The position numbers and the translations under genes are program-made. From Nitzschia sp. pyKryTriq1 (taxonomy: Eukaryota > Bacillariophyta > Bacillariophyceae > Bacillariales > Bacillariaceae), in contig OY101126.1 of the NCBI GenBank assembly GCA_956465555.1, positions 910,501 through 974,500 of the forward strand: a DNA stretch of 64,000 bases, read 5' to 3'. The notes beneath the pieces were generated by a model that saw only the letters and a program-made list of their open reading frames with translations, made no database searches and was not told the origin of the DNA. Below are positions 19,181 through 30,300 of this stretch, one piece after another. Within the stretch, counting starts at the first letter, position 1, and each line of letters opens with the position of its first letter.

Positions 19181-20268
19181 AAGATGACGACCTTTTCCTT
19201 TGCTCTTTCGAAAGTGCGTGCACTGCTAATCGACAAACAACAACAGCGATGATTCTTGTCGTCAGTCGCAGAAGTGAGACGAGTCGTCGTCGTCCGATGG
19301 CATGTGCTTTTTTTAATTGTTTTCTGCCTTCGGCCTTCGGCCTGCTGATGCCTGATGCGATGAGAGGGACGGAACCATTGCAGTCGCGTCGACCTCTGCT
19401 TGAACCTCGGCTTGAAATTTCGAGGTATTATTACTCGTAAATATCTTCTTTGGACACTACTTTTCACCATACTGTAGCTCGAATGCTGGCGTGCATCAAC
19501 TATGCGACTGACGTGTTTATCAGGCGGGCAGACTTTCCATACTTTTTAGGCTGACGCACTTTAAAGGGCTTATATAATTTGGGATATGAGGCATTTCCAA
19601 TAAGCAACCATCCGGTCACAAATCCGAATTTTGTGTCGCATCTTTTCCACTGACATTTCTTCATGATCTTTTTGGGCCCGCCAATAATTACCCCTTATTA
19701 TTGCGGCAAAAGTTCCCGCCAGGCAGAAAATAGAAATTGAAAATCCAAAATTCTCCCTCCGCCCGAATAGTCTATGTACTACTTAATACGTACTCGACTA
19801 CTCACTCGTATCCATCTTTTCGGTTGGAGTACCAGTACTCGTACTGTACCGGCTACTAGTAGAGAGTAAGAGAGGTAATGTACAGTAGCAGGTACCGGTA
19901 CTGCATCGGTACAGAATAGTCTACCAGTTATTGCTACTGGCGATGCTGCGCTCGGCTCAATCTAGTCTAGTTTACTACTACGGAGTGCGAGCACTCTACG
20001 AAGTACCGGTAGTATCTACATCATCATCATCACCATCTTAAAATTGGAGTATTACTAATAAACACACACCCATTGTGGAGAGAGGGAGAGAGCTATGACT
20101 ACTCTCTAATAGTGGTCATCCAGACAGGTACCGTGGAAACGCTGCTATGGTACCTACCATGGTACCACAACCCATACATTTTGATGAGCCCTAAATGAGC
20201 CATGTCGCTTGCTTCGTAGTCGCACTGCGGACGTTCTCTACCGTAGAGAAGAAATTATTTCATCCCTA
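19181..20268. other. Intergenic region rich in TACCGG palindromes
   Basis: Divides the GSLAAALGM gene (its 5' side) from the end of the double-MYND gene. Stacked words such as CAGGTACCGGTACTG (around 19889) and CATCATCATCATCACCATC (about 20020-20037) are present. No gene is recognised. Confidence 0.5.
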
Positions 20269-22029
20269 TTACAGAATGGTCATTAGCTTGCAGTCCTTCT
20301 TGTGACCCCCTTTCCAATGCGCCAACTGACATTTTCGGTTGCAATAGTGGATCATGCCACATTTCGAACAGCTCAATTTCTTTTGAAGAGCCTTGCCGCA
20401 ACTGCCACAGTTATTTCCTGTTTGGGGTGCACATTGGTCGCAATGTATGGCCTTCCAGTGCGCCGCCTGGCATGTTTTGCTGCAATATTCCACCTGTCCA
20501 CATCGCGAACACGTGATGGCTTGTTGGTATGGCTTACGGCAGTGATGGCATATGTTTCCACCGGGTGGTGATGACCTTGGTACTGATGCGGGGTTATCTG
20601 ACGGTGGTATCGGATATCGGTAGGCGTCAACAAGCACTGGCATGGATTCAGCCTCCCTGTCAAATATTCTTAGAGCCAGCAGATATTGAAGAGATTCTTC
20701 GTGTTGTTCTCCCACCCACAAAAGATACTCCGGCACTTCACCCTTACACATTTCTTTGAATGCATTCGCGGTGAGTATTTTTTCTTGCAGCTCTTTGTGC
20801 GAATACTGAGATGGGTAGGTGTTGGTGGGCATCCAGTACGCCATGATCATGTGAAATGTGTATTGATAATAGGGGTCGCCCCAATTATCGGCTTCGGCAA
20901 GTCCATGCCGTACAAAGTCAAATGTTGCCTTCATCCAGTTTTCTCGAAAAGGAGGAGGTACCAGGGGCTTCAAGTCCATGGCGGTGCGATAGGACGAGAG
21001 GTAAGTCACTGGACTCTCTGGTCGGATTTCAATGGCGAGCTGGGCCACCAGCAGTTCCTCATTGGTGACAGGACCATAGGGTGCCAAAAGCATACTGTTC
21101 AAATTCTGGGCCCCGATCGTTCGGCGGACGTCAGTGCCGATTCTCAACAGAAGAAGACAGAAGCACCAGAGTAGGTCGTCCGCTGTCATGTCCACGTTCT
21201 CGCTCCTGTAGTGAATCAATTCGTCCTCAATGACGTCGCCAAATTCCATGTTCATAAATTCGTCCAATTTCCCTTGTAGGAGCCTGATAGCATACATAAC
21301 GACGCAATAGGCATCCAATATGGATTCATCCTCCTGGTGGTATTCCAACCGATACATAGCATAGGCAAATGCCCGACAGAAAAGCAACCCACTGAAATTT
21401 CGTTCAAAGATACCACGTACATTCTCCATGATCTCCTTCACAGTATCCCCAGGCACTTTAGAGAAAGTTCCATCGTCATTCATGGTCCAGAAAGGTTCCA
21501 AAGTTTTTTGGTAACTCGTCAAATGCCGACCGTGGGCGACCATCATGCCTTGACCGACGTAGTAGGCCTCGACCAATCTAACCAATGTTTTGGCTTCTAC
21601 ATCTTCTGGCAGGGGCTCGTCATTAGTACCACTATTCGAGACAATCTGAAATGTGAATTCGTCTCCAAGTTCCAACGATAATATTCGCTCTTGCAAGTAG
21701 AACTGGTCTTCATTTTCGTTCGCTTTCTGCGTCAAATGAAAACGAATCAATTCTTCTTGTTTCGTCATGGCCGCTGGATGCTGAGCCCCCTTTTTGGATA
21801 CTGGGAATTCTATTAGCTCTTGATCGTCCAGTGGAATCTCCTCTTGAGAGCCTCTCCATCTAAGCACCAACTTTTCCTTTTCCGCCGGATTGCTACTGCT
21901 GCTCTCGCCTACCGACGACGGCTCGTTCTTTTCCCGTGCGATGATGTCCCCTCTCAGACCGCTGGGATTGTTGGAAATGAACACGCCGGTATGTATCCGC
22001 TGCATTGTACTCGTAGTCTGTTGGCTCAT
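20269..22029 (-). CDS. Protein with two C-terminal MYND zinc fingers
   Basis: A 586-residue protein. The last 100 residues hold two MYND fingers: the first near 493-530 (CHHC...CSRCGQVEYCSKTCQAAHW) and the second near 541-580 (CGSCGKAL...CSKCGMIHYCNRKCQLAHW), each with the Cys/His ligands in place. MYND fingers usually bind Pro-rich partner peptides. The 490 residues before them are mostly helical, with no SET or other catalytic motif that I recognise; a Ser/Glu-rich stretch lies near residues 35-50. Tandem MYND fingers at a C-terminus on otherwise unknown proteins are common in diatoms and oomycetes. No intron is visible. Confidence 0.8.
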   Translation of the reverse strand: MSQQTTSTMQRIHTGVFISNNPSGLRGDIIAREKNEPSSVGESSSSNPAEKEKLVLRWRGSQEEIPLDDQELIEFPVSKKGAQHPAAMTKQEELIRFHLTQKANENEDQFYLQERILSLELGDEFTFQIVSNSGTNDEPLPEDVEAKTLVRLVEAYYVGQGMMVAHGRHLTSYQKTLEPFWTMNDDGTFSKVPGDTVKEIMENVRGIFERNFSGLLFCRAFAYAMYRLEYHQEDESILDAYCVVMYAIRLLQGKLDEFMNMEFGDVIEDELIHYRSENVDMTADDLLWCFCLLLLRIGTDVRRTIGAQNLNSMLLAPYGPVTNEELLVAQLAIEIRPESPVTYLSSYRTAMDLKPLVPPPFRENWMKATFDFVRHGLAEADNWGDPYYQYTFHMIMAYWMPTNTYPSQYSHKELQEKILTANAFKEMCKGEVPEYLLWVGEQHEESLQYLLALRIFDREAESMPVLVDAYRYPIPPSDNPASVPRSSPPGGNICHHCRKPYQQAITCSRCGQVEYCSKTCQAAHWKAIHCDQCAPQTGNNCGSCGKALQKKLSCSKCGMIHYCNRKCQLAHWKGGHKKDCKLMTIL

Positions 22030-22307
22030 CCGATGATTGCTTGCGTCGTACGTGTGAACTTTCTTTATTGCGAAGAATCCAAAAGGTTCACAGAGGTTGT
22101 GGAAGAGGAGATGAGCAGCAATAATAGTACAAGAAGTAGTGGCAGCAGCAAAACAAATAACCGGCGGCGGCGGGGGGCGCCCATCTTCGTCCTCAGCTCT
22201 CTCTCATCGATCGCATGCATCGAAAGAACGTAACAATTTCAATTATGACTTTGAAAAAGACTGAAGCCTGGCCTGGCTGGCTGGCTGGCGCTGGCGTTTG
22301 GGCCCCA

Positions 22308-22315
22308 TGACGTCA
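22308..22315. promoter_or_regulatory. CRE palindrome TGACGTCA
   Basis: A perfect bZIP-type palindrome 279 bases upstream of the double-MYND start on that gene's 5' side. In diatoms TGACGT half sites act as CO2/cAMP-responsive elements; a role here is inferred from sequence only. Confidence 0.35.
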
Positions 22316-22666
22316 CTTTGGGTCTTTTGTCTAAGGTTTATACGGATTTATGTATAAACATTACTGGCACCCATCCATCAACGTGCTCTACTGTACTACT
22401 GTAGCTACTACTAGTAGTGCCAGAACTGGTACTATTCTCTCCTCTACCGGTACCCGAGAGTAGCTCTACTAGTAGTAGCTAGAAGCACCTACCGGTACGT
22501 ACAGTAGCTCTAAACTGTGAGCTTTGAGAGGGGGGAGACAACAAGAACTATTAGAACAGAATAGTAGAAGTACGTACTGTTCAACCGTTACATGTTATAA
22601 TAGTAATGACGTACGATGTTGTGTACGTCCGTATATGTTCGACAAGGTTTGATGACGACTGGCGTA

Positions 22667-22674
22667 TGACGTCA
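22667..22674. promoter_or_regulatory. CRE palindrome TGACGTCA
   Basis: Second perfect palindrome in the same upstream region, 359 bases from the first. Confidence 0.3.
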
Positions 22675-23680
22675 TCAGTATGTCCTTCTGTCCTGATCGA
22701 GGAAATCACGCGCTGAACCACGCGCACGTTCGAGCACTCCCAGCCATGAGCGCCCGAGCGAAATTACACGTTCTAGCTTCCCACTTACTGATGTGGCTAG
22801 ATCAGATACTAGATCAAGTACTAGGACCTACATCCTTTTAGTTCCCAGTAGGAATGAAGAGATGCATATCCTGAGTCAGTACCAACGAGGTGGCAAGATG
22901 AAAAACAGTAGAATCCTGTGGATTTACTACTGGGAAATGCAATTGCAATTACTACTGGAAGTTTTTCTGGAAAATCAAGAGTAGCAAAATAGACAATAAA
23001 AATAGGCTCACAATTATCAGAAAACCAAATCTGTTTCAATTCTGTTACAATAGTTTATCATTGACCCAAAAGCTTTACCAGCTCCTGCTAGGAAAGTATT
23101 TCATCCTGTTTTACCTGTTCATTGTTGTTTTGATTCGTCAGACCATTTGTCTGATCGGAACCAGTCGAACAGCCTGAACCCACTTGTTTGCGTTCGTGGC
23201 GTGGAGTGTGTTACAACACGTGGTTGTTTGTCGTGTATTGTGATTGGTCGTTTTATTTATTGCTGAGCGTCACGGTTTTCGCGTTCTTTTGGTTTTGTCC
23301 GGAAAGAGACTTCGTTAAGTCTTGAGAGTCGTCCACGCAAGGCGCATAACCCCCCAATCCGGACCCTTACCGAACTCCGAGGAACCCCAAACGGTGCATA
23401 AACTTCAACTTCGACCCTTATCACAACTTCAACTTCAACTTTTTCCCACCTCAAGCAGAGTCGAAAACTGCGCTTAACTGTCGTTGAGTAGAATAAACGA
23501 AGGAGAACCACCTCCTACATCAAAGTATCGCGAAGTAGGACGCGATTCAACAAGTACCCACGTGGATTTAAGCCCCCACGCCCGGTAACGGCAAAAGGCT
23601 ATCGTCGTGCGGCCGGCGGGATATCGAGTTCTTCGATCCTGCATTTGGACACGGTGGGAGATTCGGACTCCTTAAAAGAT

Positions 23681-24036
23681 CAGGCTTCTGCGCAGTTCGT
23701 TTGTGAGAACTTGTAAGGTCGCCTGGACGCGAGACTGATCCACACAGTGAAAAACAGTGGTAGGAGAGTGCGAGTGATCCCCAACTTTTGGTGGAAGGAC
23801 CAGCGATAGCACACACAAGTCCTGTTAGCACCAGGCAGTCAAGGTTAGCTGATACCAGACATTAACTAATACACAGCTACTGAGTGTGGATTCGCTACCG
23901 CACACTTAGTGGAACCGGGGTCTCGAGGAATCCAGCGTGCTTCAGCTTTTACTGGCCGCTGCCGATTCGCTGTTCTTTCTTCCCTTTGTTCGCGTCCGAT
24001 AACCGCTACTTAGCGCTTGTCCGCAACAGAGTGTGT
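23681..24036. repeat. 356-bp dispersed repeat, copy 1
   Basis: Identical base for base, as far as I can compare by eye, to 38351-38706, in the same orientation. Both copies begin at CAGGCTTCTG and end at GCAACAGAGTGTGT; the flanks differ at once on both sides. No coding sequence is recognised in it, and the ends are not inverted repeats of each other. Perfect identity points to a recent copying event. It could be a short non-autonomous element, a piece of a larger element or a segmental copy. Confidence 0.9.
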
Positions 24037-24081
24037 CCTACGTAAAACTACGTGTACGAGTACACAACCGGTGATGGAGTT

Positions 24082-24233
24082 GTTGCTGCGCGAGATTACA
24101 GTAAGCCGTTGGCACCGGTTCTTTTGTTGTCGGTTCATTAGGACCGGTGCTGTATGGAATTGCTGCGCGAGATTACGGTAAGCCGTTGGCACCGGTCCTT
24201 TTGTTGTGCATTCATTAGCACCAGTGCGAGGCC
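24082..24233. repeat. Two tandem copies of a 77-bp unit
   Basis: The unit starts around TTGCTGCGCGAGATTAC and contains GTAAGCCGTTGGCACCGGT; the second copy is offset by exactly 77 bases and differs at a few positions. Confidence 0.8.
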
Positions 24234-24349
24234 ACCTTTCTGTCACGGAACCACCTTTTGACGTAGAACGCGTGTAAATAAAGAGCCACAACCTACGGCT
24301 CGCCAAGGCACGCATACGTGGGATGTGGGTCCAATCATTCCAATAATGA

Positions 24350-24390
24350 GGCACCGGTCCTTTTGTTTTAAGAAGAAAGGGACCGGTGCC
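24350..24390. repeat. Hairpin with 11-bp arms
   Basis: GGCACCGGTCC at 24350-24360 pairs with GGACCGGTGCC at 24380-24390 across a 19-base loop. The left arm reuses the word found in the 77-bp repeat. Confidence 0.75.
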
Positions 24391-24492
24391 AAAGCAGGCG
24401 GGCGCATGGACCAAGCATGGACAATGCCTAAACAAGGCTGGACCAAGAGTGGGATAGAAGAGTTTCTACTCATCGAATAGAAAAAGCAAAAA

Positions 24493-24610
24493 GAGAACAA
24501 CACTCGGGATTCCAACGTGGTCCCCCACCGTAGTACTAACCGAGCCCGAGCATGCTTAACTTCACAGAGCGGACGGGATGTGGTGCTGTCATGCTGGTAT
24601 GGTCGTTCCC
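24493..24610 (-). rRNA. 5S ribosomal RNA
   Basis: Read on the minus strand this is a complete eukaryotic 5S rRNA of about 114-118 nt. It begins (G)GAACGACCATACCAGCAT, contains GTGAAGTTAAGC (helix/loop region and box A), GGTTAGTACTACGGTGGG (box C of the internal Pol III promoter) and ends in GAATCCCGAGTGTTGTTC. The first and last seven bases, GAACGAC and GTTGTTC, pair to form helix I. A T-run (TCTCTTTTTGCTTTTTC) follows at once and suits Pol III termination. Exact ends are uncertain by 2-3 bases. It stands alone, not in a visible tandem 5S array, and points away from the lipase-like gene. Confidence 0.93.
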
Positions 24611-24892
24611 ACAAGATGAGCACTCAAGGAGCTGTATAGATTGATCAATATTCAATACCTTATTGCATGTTGGGACAATGCCCAACGCACCGCCCACATC
24701 CAACCTGCCAACTCAAAGATTTCCAACATCATCGAACAACCAATAAGCAATAACCCAACACTTCCATTCCACGATCTATATATCGATCCTACCGGTAGTT
24801 CCAAGTTCGTACTCATAGAATACATTATCATTGAATAGTACGTGTGAATTTCCATGACATCCCAATCCCATCACCCGACGCAAGCAAAAAGA

Positions 24893-26689
24893 ATGAAATT
24901 GTCTTCTGCGGCAGCTGCTGCCACCGTCGTGAATTGCTTTCTTGGAGAAGCCAATGCCCAAGCAGTGTCGTCTCGGCCGTGCAACGAACTCATCAATATA
25001 GCGACAGCGGATGAGCTTCGTCTCATGGCAGAGGTCTTTGCGCAAGCCTTTGAAGTTTCTGGTGCCACTTCAGATCCCGAAGATATCGCCAGGGCGGTCG
25101 AGATTTTCACCGCCCCGATCAAATTCGATGTAGCAGTTTCAAAGATTTGTTCCTCGTGCGAAGAGGCCTTTTCCGGTGACGCTACCCCGCCTTCACCCTG
25201 CGAGCCTGGAATCTTCGCTGGTGAAGCGACTTACTCGGCGCTGGCCTTCCATCCATTGGATGCAGACGGACATGTGCTAAATGGGGAGTTGAATGGACAA
25301 ATGACGTTCTTGAGTACTCGTTTGAACGTCGAAATGGCTCCTACCGTGATTTATCCTGACAGTATAACGCAACTCCTCGCGGCGAACAACTTTACCTACG
25401 CAGGAAACAATAACACTCTACCTGTATCGTTAATCGATGTTTATCACTCTCTCATGACGGCATCATCAGGTGGCATTGGAATGATCTTTGACAATCTCGG
25501 TACTGGCGAGTCTCTGGAAGGCTTCGACCGAAGTTGGGGTATTAAACATCCCGTCCAGCAGGGCGCAGTCGTCACTTGGAAGGCTGTCCAGGACTACACA
25601 TCCCAAGTCACAAATGGCTGTACTACCCTCCTCGATCGCTCGTTTTTGTATGGATACAGTTTGGGAGCGCATCATGCCATGTGGGCGAGTGTTGTTTTGC
25701 AGGAGCTTGGAGTGGAGATTGTTCAGGGCTTCATTCAGGCCGGACCCTATGACCTTGAAGGCATCGCTGCGTTCACCCACGTCCAGCAAGCGTTGCAAGA
25801 TGTCGTATTGGATCCTCTATCAGCCGTACTCATGACGGCCTATCTTGCAGGATACTCGAACCCAGATGCCACCTACCTTCCGAATGCCGGTACGGGGCAA
25901 TTCTTAATTTCCGACGAATGGAGAAACACTACTGACATTAGTCGGAACATCCCAGAATGGTGGTTTGGTGACGAATTGCGTTTTCAGGAGACCGTTGGCT
26001 TCTTGCTACCCCCTGAAGCTCGCCTCAGTATTTTGAATCCGGTCTTTGCCGAAATGAGCATCCAGTCCATTACTCAAGGCAGACGGCCTTGCGACGAAGA
26101 ATTTATCACGGATGAAGTGGAATTTCTTTGTCAGGCCCTTCGAGAAAATGCCGACGTCTATCCGTTGATCTTCGAGGCTACCTTTCCAATTTCAACCTGC
26201 CACAGTCCCAACGACGAGGTGGTCCCCTTTTTCTTCAATGAAGTCCTCCCGGATACCGAGCTGATTTTTCCCTATGTTCCCCCCTTTCCCTTCATGGAGC
26301 CCAACTTTGATCATGCCAACTCAAACGTTGTTTGCTGGGCTGCCGTCAACCTTTGGATGGCGGAAAACACTGCCTATTTTTCACAAATTATGGAAATCGA
26401 GGAAGGGATCGATGGAAGAAATTGTTCGGCGACTACCATGCCGACTGTTTTACCTTCATCATCTCCTTCCTTGGCACCAACTGCTGCACTCACTGAAACT
26501 GCCCCCACGACACTTTCTCCAACTACAAGGAGCTTTAGCACACCCTCAGCGGGGGGCCCAGACGAATCAGCTCCATCTGCTGGTACTCCGACAACTCCGT
26601 CCGGAGGAGTTGCGTCTTTTGCGGCTTGTTTTGGAGTGGCTTCCCTTCTCGCCTTTGTGGGGACGGTGACGACTCTGTTGTTTTGCTAG
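24893..26689 (+). CDS. Secreted lipase/esterase-like alpha/beta hydrolase with Thr/Pro stalk and C-terminal hydrophobic anchor
   Basis: A 598-residue protein if started at 24893, where MKLSSAAAAATVV...EANAQA forms a clean signal peptide; an in-frame ATG lies 13 codons earlier at 24854. The nucleophile elbow is GYSLGAH near residue 254; candidate acid and base are Asp in HSPNDEVV (near 439) and His in NFDHANS (near 473), in the right order for the triad. The overall look is of fungal-type secretory lipases, but the substrate is unknown. From about residue 520 a Ser/Thr/Pro-rich stalk leads to a hydrophobic C-terminus (ASLLAFVGTVTTLLFC) with no basic tail, which suggests a GPI signal or membrane anchor at the cell surface or wall. 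No intron is seen. Confidence 0.75.
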   Translation: MKLSSAAAAATVVNCFLGEANAQAVSSRPCNELINIATADELRLMAEVFAQAFEVSGATSDPEDIARAVEIFTAPIKFDVAVSKICSSCEEAFSGDATPPSPCEPGIFAGEATYSALAFHPLDADGHVLNGELNGQMTFLSTRLNVEMAPTVIYPDSITQLLAANNFTYAGNNNTLPVSLIDVYHSLMTASSGGIGMIFDNLGTGESLEGFDRSWGIKHPVQQGAVVTWKAVQDYTSQVTNGCTTLLDRSFLYGYSLGAHHAMWASVVLQELGVEIVQGFIQAGPYDLEGIAAFTHVQQALQDVVLDPLSAVLMTAYLAGYSNPDATYLPNAGTGQFLISDEWRNTTDISRNIPEWWFGDELRFQETVGFLLPPEARLSILNPVFAEMSIQSITQGRRPCDEEFITDEVEFLCQALRENADVYPLIFEATFPISTCHSPNDEVVPFFFNEVLPDTELIFPYVPPFPFMEPNFDHANSNVVCWAAVNLWMAENTAYFSQIMEIEEGIDGRNCSATTMPTVLPSSSPSLAPTAALTETAPTTLSPTTRSFSTPSAGGPDESAPSAGTPTTPSGGVASFAACFGVASLLAFVGTVTTLLFC

Positions 26690-27369
26690 CAGAGTATCAA
26701 GGCGAGTGCAGCTACAGCTACTACTACTGTAGCTACAGGTTGCTACTAGAGTAGAGAACATAATGCTAAAGCGTTCTTGAACAATCTCCTCTAAGATTAG
26801 CCACCAGCATCCGGTCTAGCTACTCTATTAGACTACTATTACTCATACTCCAGAATCTTCGGCGTCGTAAAAAAAGAATGACAAAGAGACGGTGGCGACT
26901 AGTCTCTCTCTGTAGCTAGAGCTACTCTCTACTAGCTCTCTACTCTAGTAGAGTAGAAAAGAGAAAAAAGAGCTCTCTCTCTCTCTCTCTCCCTCTCTAA
27001 GAGTACTCGTACCGGTAGTAGAGAGAGTAGACGCGTGGACGACTACGGTACTCGTACCAGGTAGTACTGGACTACTACCGGTATTACAGTATTCTATTGT
27101 ACTGTACAAGTACTGTAGCTCGGTATTCGCCAGGCATTCGCCTTGATGTCGTCAGCCGTCTTCATCCACGCGTTTCTGCCGCCGAACGCAGAACGATCAC
27201 CTTTTTCTTCGACGATGACGACGGCGGATGATGTTTCGTGTTTCAAGCCATGAATGCATGTTTTAAGGATAATACGATCGATACCCCCTTCCGAGACAAG
27301 CTCAAGGAACAGTACACGCAGCCATTATCTTTGGAAGCCTTCACTCCTCTAGCATTCCTTTGCTCGACG
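26690..27369. other. Intergenic region upstream of the MutS2 gene
   Basis: Dominated by CTACTACTAG, (CT)n and TACCGG words (26700-27120). The MutS2 frame is open back to 27238 but the first 44 codons lack targeting character. Confidence 0.5.
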
Positions 27370-30300
27370 ATGAGAGGCGTGCAGATTTTATTTTCGATTC
27401 AGTCACTGGCTATACTTGTCGCCCTTGTTTCGACGACGAGGGGCTTTCTTCTTTCGCAGCAGCCTTCTACTACTACGGATGGTCACCACTCCACAACCAC
27501 TCGACCACCATCATGGCCACTTTCTGCGGCATCGAACAACCCAAGAGACGAGTCTTTGTCCAATACAGTGACGGTGGGAGGTGACAATGCTCGCGCTGGA
27601 AAGGATGGCTATAGCCTCATGCGTCAGCCGTTGCTAAAAGAGAGCTGGGACCCCAACCGCGATCCCACCTTTGAAGCGCCCACCACAATCGAGGAAAAGG
27701 ATACGCAACTACTAAATATGGAATGGTGGTCGACCAAACAGCAACAATCTCAAAAGAAATCAATATTAAGCAAAATGCGAAAGACGGAGCAAGACGACAA
27801 CACCGATCCCGACTCGTCACTCGAAAATGGACTGAATCTGTTTCAGCGGTCCGTCGACACCTTGGACTTTCCATTTGTCTTGAAGGCCTTGCGGCAGGAA
27901 TGTTTTACAACGCCCGCTAAAACTATGGTACACGAGGCCTTGCAGTTTTCCGCGGAGGATGAAAACTCGAAACAGAAAAAGAAGACGCCTTCTGGCCGGG
28001 CCTATCAGCCACTTGTCGCGACAACGGTAGAGGGCGTTCAAGAACGATACGATGCTGTAAAAGAAATGCAGTGGCTCTTGGAAGATGTAGTTGTTCCAAA
28101 GGCGTTGGAGGGAGCCTACTATAAGAACCGTCGGGGATACCAAGTGACCCTTGGAAATGGAAATCCGCCTCCACTAGACGGCCTGTCATTTGATCTGGAT
28201 TCGATACTGGAGGTTGCCTCAAATGGTCAAATTCTAGAAGGACCGGAACTTTTGGAAGTTAGTACCATGATGAATGCGATGGAGGATCTCCAGTTGTGGA
28301 ACTTGGGTTTGTTACGGATTGATGATAAACATAGCGACGCGGAAGATGGAATTCAATTCAAAGCTCTACCCCAATTGGCGTCGGAAATCCACCTCAACAC
28401 GACACTTCAATCGCTTCTGGAGGAAGCATTTGATAAGGATGGCAAACTATCAGGTATCACCTTTCCCGTCTTGGGAAAACTTCGAGCGAAAATCCGAACC
28501 TTGCGGGCTGACATTCTACAAACTCTCGATACGTTGGTGAGCATGCCATCTATTCAATCGAAATTGGCCTTGGAAAGTGGAGGTCCTTTGTATTCTGAAA
28601 TATCGAATGGTGGAGGACGACTGGTTTTGCCAATGGATCCAAAATACGCGACTCAAATCGGTATTGTCCACGACTCGTCGCGCTCCGGCAAGACAGTCTA
28701 CGTCGAACCATCAGAGGTAGTTGGACCGACCAATGAACTCCGTCAAACGGAAGGAGAGCTCAAGGCAGAGGAAGCCAGGGTCTGGCGACTACTGACGGAA
28801 CAAGTGTGGAACAATCGTCGGGATCTCGAACGTTCCGTCCGGGCAGTTGGGCAACTGGATTTGGTGTTGGCTCGATGCTTGCTGGGGCGCAAACTCAAAG
28901 GTGTCATCCCACAAGTCCAGGACGAAGGTGTCATTGCTTTGAGGGATGCCAAACACCCAGTGCTGCTATTGCGCCAGATCGCGAATGTCGTGGGAAGTGA
29001 TATTGATTTGGGAGCCGACGGCAATCAAGGCATGGTCTTGACGGGGCCCAATTCCGGTGGAAAGACGGTCATTCTAAAGCTCCTGGGATTGGTCGCCTTG
29101 ATGGCTCGTAGTGGTGTCCCTATCCCCGCGCAGCCCTCCAGATCAGACTACCGACCTCGCGTGGACTTTTTCAATCCAGTACTGGCTGATATCGGGGACA
29201 TTCAAAGTGTCGGCGGGGATTTGTCCACCTTCTCTGGCCATATGCTGGTGTGTCGGGAGGTCTTGGCCAATTCTGGACGCAATGCTCTAGTCTTGATGGA
29301 CGAGCTGGGAAGCGGTACGGATCCTGCTCAGGGAGTGGCTATTGCACAAGCCTTGTTGGAAGCTTTGATGGATACTGGGTGCAGGGTTGCCATCACCACG
29401 CACTACATGGCATTGAAGCAATTGGCAGCCTCCGATGATCGATTTTCTGTCGGGGGAATGCAATTTGTTGGCGGAAAACCAACCTATAAGCTACTCCCGG
29501 GCACTGTTGGAGAATCCTTTGCCTTGGCGGTAGCCGAGCGTCTCGAACTCCCACCATCTGTGTTGTCACGGGCCAATGAACTGTTGGATTCTGAAACGCG
29601 TCAAATGGGAGATCTCATTCGTGAACTGGAAGATCAAAAGTCCACGATGGAAGAGCAAGTAGCAGAACTCGAACGTCGCAAGGAAGAAATGGCACAGATG
29701 GAAATGCAAATGCTGGAAGAACGCAACAAGCTGGAAAAGAAATTGTTAACGGCGCGCCGAGACGAAGCTCGCCGCTTTGCCAAAAAATTGGAAGAGAAAG
29801 AACAGGTATTGGAAAACGTTTTGGAAAGACTCAAATCGGATCCATCCCGCAAGATCTTGGCCAAAAGCTGGGACGACATCAAGTTTGTCAAACGAGATGC
29901 ACTGAATGAAGCCGAAAACATTCCGAGCGTCCTGAGGGCGAAGCAAAAGGCTGCCAAGGCCGCAGAAGACGCTATTGGCGAATTGGTTCCATTGGCAGAG
30001 CTACGGGACAAGCCTGAAGTGAAAGAGGGCGACACACTGATTGTCTGCAAACCGGGTTCTTTGTTTGGACGAGAGGCATTCGTGCTTAAGAACATGGGGC
30101 GACAGATCCAAGTGCAAGTGTCTGGGGTGACAATGGCATTGAAAACCGCGGACCTGTCGGCCGTCATGGACAGCGGCGTAGTAGCGACCAAGCCCACACT
30201 AAGCGCGGCCCAGACCAAGAAGGCGCGCTTATCCAAGGCAGCCGAAAGGGCACTCCAGAAAGACGTTGACTCCTTGGGTCAGTCCACCAGAGGTACTGGT

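Larger units (their letters stand above)
22030..23680. other. Gene-free region upstream of the double-MYND gene
   Basis: Contains GGCTGGCTGGCTGGCG repeats near 22273, two perfect TGACGTCA palindromes (22308 and 22667), CTACTAGTAGT tracts at 22400-22480 and a run of TTCAACTTC words at 23400-23440. No gene is recognised. The part from about 23200 to 23680 reads like a decayed repeat, but I could not assign it. Confidence 0.5.
24037..24492. other. Region between the 356-bp repeat and the 5S rRNA gene
   Basis: No gene recognised. It carries the 77-bp tandem repeat and the hairpin listed separately; the word GGCACCGGT(C/T)CTTTTGTT appears three times. Confidence 0.5.

Noticed and set aside
23208-23523. 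TGTTACAACACG start resembling the end of a long terminal repeat
   Set aside because: No matching partner, no clear end and no target duplication could be found.
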